Assembly: GCA_002428805.1 (NCBI GenBank)
Contig: DIXX01000041.1
Location: forward strand, 7,408-16,235
Direction: 5' to 3'
Origin: Cetobacterium sp. UBA6069
GTDB taxonomy: Bacteria; Fusobacteriota; Fusobacteriia; Fusobacteriales; Fusobacteriaceae
Length of the DNA: 8,828 bases
Part shown: piece after piece, positions 6,492-8,828 of the stretch
Layout: each line of letters opens with the position of its first letter
Position numbering within the stretch: the first letter of the stretch is position 1
Made by a program: the position numbers and the translations under genes
Notes under the pieces: model-generated
Database searches by the model: none
Told to the model about the DNA's origin: nothing
Seen by the model: the letters and a program-made list of their open reading frames with translations, nothing else

Positions 6492-8071
6492 TGAAAATAA
6501 CTAGAATAAAAAATACATTGGGTATAAGCCTTTGTTTGTTATCTATACTTGGATGTAGCAGTACTTCAAAACAAGATTATTATAAAAGAGTTGAAAGTGG
6601 AAAAGTAGCAACTGCAGTAAAAGTAAGCAACTTAAAAGGTGATAGAGTTGATCTATATGGAAGTCATAAAAAAGATAATTTACCAATAGCCAATTCAATA
6701 CCATATTTAAAATATGTAAATGATATGGAATCACCAAAAAATCCATTTAAAACATATTCAGAAAGTGAATTTTTGAATTTCTATAAAAATATAAGAGTTA
6801 AAGGACATGGAGATACTTCAAGTTATTGGAGATGGAAATTAACTCTTACAAGAAACGAGATGAGCAATGTTTTAAATAAAAATTTAGTTTCTTTAGCAAA
6901 TAGGAGACCAAAAGAGGTACTTACATATTCAAATGGGCAGTGGGTTTCAAAAAAAGTTTCGCTTAATCCAATTGGAGAAGTTACGGATATTAGAGTACTT
7001 CAAAGAGGAAAATCAGGATTAGTTATAAAAATAATGGTAAAAGGAACTAGGGGGCAGTATATAGTAGCAAAAGAGGGAAATATAAGAAGTCTTTTAGGAG
7101 TTGGTAAAAACAGTATAAATACAACAGTGAATCTATATGGTGCAAAAGGGGGAAGTTCTTCGTATTTAGAAAGACCAATCTCAAAGAATCCATCACTTTT
7201 ACCGTCTGCGTTTTTATCAATTGAAAGATTAGGAAATGGTTCTTATAACATATATGGTGGTGGTTTTGGTCATGGTGCTGGAATTCCTCAATGGGCCGCA
7301 ATGGATCTGACTAAAAATAAGGGGTACTCTTATAAAAAAGTCTTAGATAGATATTATTTTGATACAAAATTAAAAAATATGAAATCTGTTGATGGGATTA
7401 GTGAAAAATTAAAAGTAGGAATAATGACAACAGGATTTAGTAGTATAGATCATACAAAAATATCTATGCATTCAGTTGGCTCAATCAAAATTAGAAGTAA
7501 GGACGGAAATGTTAATTTAAATCCGAGAACAGCTGTAGATTTTATTACAAAAGATGGATTTACACAAGTGATAGTAGCTGGAAAATTAAGACTGAAAACT
7601 AAAAATCATATTGCTATTACATCTAATAGAATGATATCTTTGACCAATATAAAAAGAAATATTAAAGATTATAACCATCCAACATATAGAGGAAGTTTTG
7701 AAATTAGATTAGCTAAGGCCGGAACAAGATTAAACTTAATAAATGAGATAGATATTGAGGACTATTTATTACAAGTTGTACCTAGTGAGATGCCAAAAAG
7801 TTTTGGTTTAGAAGCTCTAAAGGTTCAAGCTGTAGCAGCAAGAACTTATGCCGCGAAAGATATTTTAAGAAATAGATATGCTAAATTAGGTTTTCATATA
7901 TTGGACAGTACTCAGAGCCAAGTGTACAATAATTTAGATGAGAATGAATTGGCAACAGGAGCAGTAAAATCCACTAAAGGACTTATATTAGTACATGAAA
8001 ATAAACCAATAGATGCGAAATATTACTCTACTTCATCAGGATTTAATTCAAATGCACATAACGTGTGGTAA
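6491..8071 (+). CDS. SpoIID/LytB-domain lipoprotein with halves in permuted order
   Basis: This is a 526-residue predicted lipoprotein: a basic N-terminus (KITRIK), a hydrophobic run, and a lipobox ending ILG-C22. SpoIID proteins are lytic transglycosylases that cut glycan strands stripped of stem peptides. The C-terminal half has the usual N-terminal module: LKVGIMTTG (306-314), YRGSFEIR (399-406), IEDYLLQVVPSEMP (422-435) with catalytic E433, ALKVQAVAARTYA (442-454), DSTQSQVY (472-479), and STSSGFNSNAHNVW, where it stops at W526. The N-terminal half has what normally follows that VW: IPYLKYVND (70-78), YWRWKLTLTRNEM (112-124), an IxxLxGxG region (198-205), GGGFGHGAGIPQW (256-268), and YKKVLDRYYFDTKL (281-294). 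The order is therefore swapped. The start overlaps the kdsB stop (TAATG), implying coupled translation. All motifs sit in one uninterrupted frame, so decay is unlikely. The family call is strong; the permutation rests on recalled family order. Confidence 0.9.
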   Translation: MKITRIKNTLGISLCLLSILGCSSTSKQDYYKRVESGKVATAVKVSNLKGDRVDLYGSHKKDNLPIANSIPYLKYVNDMESPKNPFKTYSESEFLNFYKNIRVKGHGDTSSYWRWKLTLTRNEMSNVLNKNLVSLANRRPKEVLTYSNGQWVSKKVSLNPIGEVTDIRVLQRGKSGLVIKIMVKGTRGQYIVAKEGNIRSLLGVGKNSINTTVNLYGAKGGSSSYLERPISKNPSLLPSAFLSIERLGNGSYNIYGGGFGHGAGIPQWAAMDLTKNKGYSYKKVLDRYYFDTKLKNMKSVDGISEKLKVGIMTTGFSSIDHTKISMHSVGSIKIRSKDGNVNLNPRTAVDFITKDGFTQVIVAGKLRLKTKNHIAITSNRMISLTNIKRNIKDYNHPTYRGSFEIRLAKAGTRLNLINEIDIEDYLLQVVPSEMPKSFGLEALKVQAVAARTYAAKDILRNRYAKLGFHILDSTQSQVYNNLDENELATGAVKSTKGLILVHENKPIDAKYYSTSSGFNSNAHNVW

Positions 8072-8087
8072 AAAAATGAAAAATTGA

Positions 8088-8116
8088 TTGACTAAATAGT
8101 CATTGTAGTTTAAAAT
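8088..8116 (+). promoter_or_regulatory. Promoter of the tetR gene
   Basis: TTGACT (8088-8093; 5 of 6 consensus) is followed by 17 bases and TAAAAT (8111-8116; 5 of 6). The expected transcript start is near 8123, giving a leader of about 46 bases to the ATG. It lies just after the SpoIID gene, with no hairpin terminator between, so some read-through from kdsB-spoIID is possible. Confidence 0.8.
8089..8102. promoter_or_regulatory. Operator 1, TetR-type palindrome over the -35 box
   Basis: TGACTAAATAGTCA is a perfect 6+6 palindrome around AA and overlaps the -35 hexamer. The outer TGACTA/TAGTCA half-sites resemble the TGAC..GTCA pattern common for TetR-family dimers. A repressor bound here would block RNA polymerase. 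Confidence 0.78.
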
Positions 8117-8122
8117 ACTCTG

Positions 8123-8136
8123 TGACTGTTTAGTCA
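8123..8136. promoter_or_regulatory. Operator 2, second copy at the transcript start
   Basis: TGACTGTTTAGTCA repeats operator 1 at 11 of 14 positions, with all differences in the centre; the outer TGACT/AGTCA arms are exact. Its centre lies 34 bases (about three helix turns) from that of operator 1. It begins at the predicted transcription start, so the two sites bracket the -10 box. Confidence 0.78.
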
Positions 8137-8168
8137 TTTTATATTTAAGTTTAGAAAAGGGGTACTTA

Positions 8169-8804
8169 ATGATAAAAGAGAAGAAGGAACAAATTTTAGA
8201 GTCTGCCAAAGGTGTATTGTTAAAAAAAGGTGTTTTTAAAACAAGAGTTGAAGATATAACTAATCATTTAGGAATAGCTAAAGGAAGTTTTTATACATAT
8301 TTTAAATCGAAAGATAAGCTTTTAGAAAATATAATAGATGAAGTTTATAACGTGAGAGAAAAGGAGTTAGTATTACTTTTTGAACAACCGTTAAATTATG
8401 AAGAACAATTAAAATCTTTTATAATCAAAAGATTTATAATTTCATCTGAAAATCTTCAATCACATCTAATTTTAATAAATTTAACTAGGAACTTAGAACA
8501 TTTAACACCAATTCTTAGAGAGAAATTATTAAAAATTGAATTTTTAAATAGAAAATTTTTAAAAGAGATAATAAAAAATATTCCAAATACAAATTACTCT
8601 AAGGAAGAACTTGATATAATGATTATTTTTATTATGGGTGGAATAAAATCTTATAGATTAGAAAGACTTTTCTATAAAAATACAGATGACTATTTTATAA
8701 GTGATATTGAAGAGTTTAAAGAGAGAATAAAAGCAATTAATTTAGAAAAAGAGATAGATTTAGTTGTGAGTGGAATTTTAAAATTATTAACAGGAGGAAA
8801 TTAA
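8169..8804 (+). CDS. TetR/AcrR-family transcriptional regulator
   Basis: This 211-residue protein has a typical TetR N-terminal DNA-binding domain. The helix starting ILESAKGVLLKKGVFKTR is followed by the helix-turn-helix VEDITNHLGIAKGSFYTYF (about 27-45) and KSKDKLLENII. The rest (about 60-211) is a helical ligand-binding domain without a recognisable signature, as usual for this family, so the inducer is unknown. The ATG at 8169 has AAGGGG at 8157-8162. Two matching palindromes in its own promoter indicate autoregulation. The stop codon shares one base with the ATG of the next gene, so it likely controls the operon it heads; in many bacteria such operons encode multidrug efflux systems, but that is inference here because the target is cut off. 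Confidence 0.95.
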   Translation: MIKEKKEQILESAKGVLLKKGVFKTRVEDITNHLGIAKGSFYTYFKSKDKLLENIIDEVYNVREKELVLLFEQPLNYEEQLKSFIIKRFIISSENLQSHLILINLTRNLEHLTPILREKLLKIEFLNRKFLKEIIKNIPNTNYSKEELDIMIIFIMGGIKSYRLERLFYKNTDDYFISDIEEFKERIKAINLEKEIDLVVSGILKLLTGGN

Positions 8805-8828
8805 TGAAAAAGTTATTAGGGTTACTAG
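8804..8828 (+). CDS. Start of a downstream gene, cut by the window edge
   Basis: ATG 8804-8806 overlaps the tetR TAA by one base and follows a strong AGGAGG at 8792-8797, seven... to eight-base normal spacing (six bases, 8798-8803). Only eight codons are visible, reading MKKLLGLL. Two lysines then leucines look like the beginning of a signal peptide or lipoprotein signal, fitting an exported or membrane protein such as an efflux component. The product cannot be determined from this fragment. Confidence 0.6.

Noticed and set aside
6543..7301. Two minus-strand open frames (6543-6746, 7047-7301) within the SpoIID gene
   Set aside because: Low-complexity Leu/Phe/His translation antisense to conserved motifs such as PYL and the GHG region.
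6491..8071. SpoIID gene as a decayed pseudogene or two fused fragments
   Set aside because: The frame is uninterrupted, all motifs including the catalytic glutamate are intact, and the two halves together make one complete domain set without duplication or loss.
8072..8087. A terminator after the SpoIID gene
   Set aside because: Only A-rich sequence with no stem is present before the tetR promoter; the nearby palindromes lack a following T-run on the plus strand and fit operators better.

Overview
The window is AT-rich, densely coding bacterial DNA with AGA/TTA/ATA-heavy codon use and strong AGGAGG-type ribosome binding sites. It encodes outer-membrane assembly functions (an LptF/LptG-type permease and KdsB for Kdo activation) beside Gram-positive-looking proteins (a SpoIID-domain protein and a RluC-like synthase). 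A very AT-rich diderm with Kdo-type LPS fits the Fusobacteriota (Fusobacterium/Cetobacterium relatives). This is an inference from style and gene content, not a database result.

Layout. Bases 1-3991 (+) form one tight operon: the 3' end of an LptF/LptG permease, an M16 zinc peptidase, dUTPase (dut), a RodA-type SEDS glycosyltransferase and a RluC-like pseudouridine synthase, with gaps of only 2-9 bases. It ends at a bidirectional hairpin terminator shared with a converging gene. Bases 4003-4962 (-) hold a short, divergent FtsZ that stops just after its globular domain and has its own promoter. Bases 5049-5663 (-) hold a histidine phosphatase. Its promoter lies back to back with that of the (+) operon kdsB-spoIID (5754-8071), and both -10 boxes sit in one 19-bp palindrome. 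Bases 8089-8828 (+) hold a TetR regulator with two matching palindromic operators in its promoter. It is followed, with a 1-base stop/start overlap, by a gene cut off by the window edge.

Most genes serve the envelope and division: LPS export and Kdo activation, lateral peptidoglycan synthesis (RodA), glycan-strand cleavage (SpoIID domain) and a tubulin-like GTPase. Dut, the pseudouridine synthase and M16 are housekeeping.

The most unusual item is the SpoIID-domain lipoprotein at 6491-8071. Its two halves appear in the reverse of the usual order: the part that normally ends the family (PYL...GHGxGxxQW) comes first, and the part that normally begins it (EDYL...PSEMP...sQvY...VW) comes last and ends exactly at the old VW/PYL junction. 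It looks like a circular permutation. No tRNA, rRNA, CRISPR, insertion sequence or gene-free stretch over 300 bases was seen.
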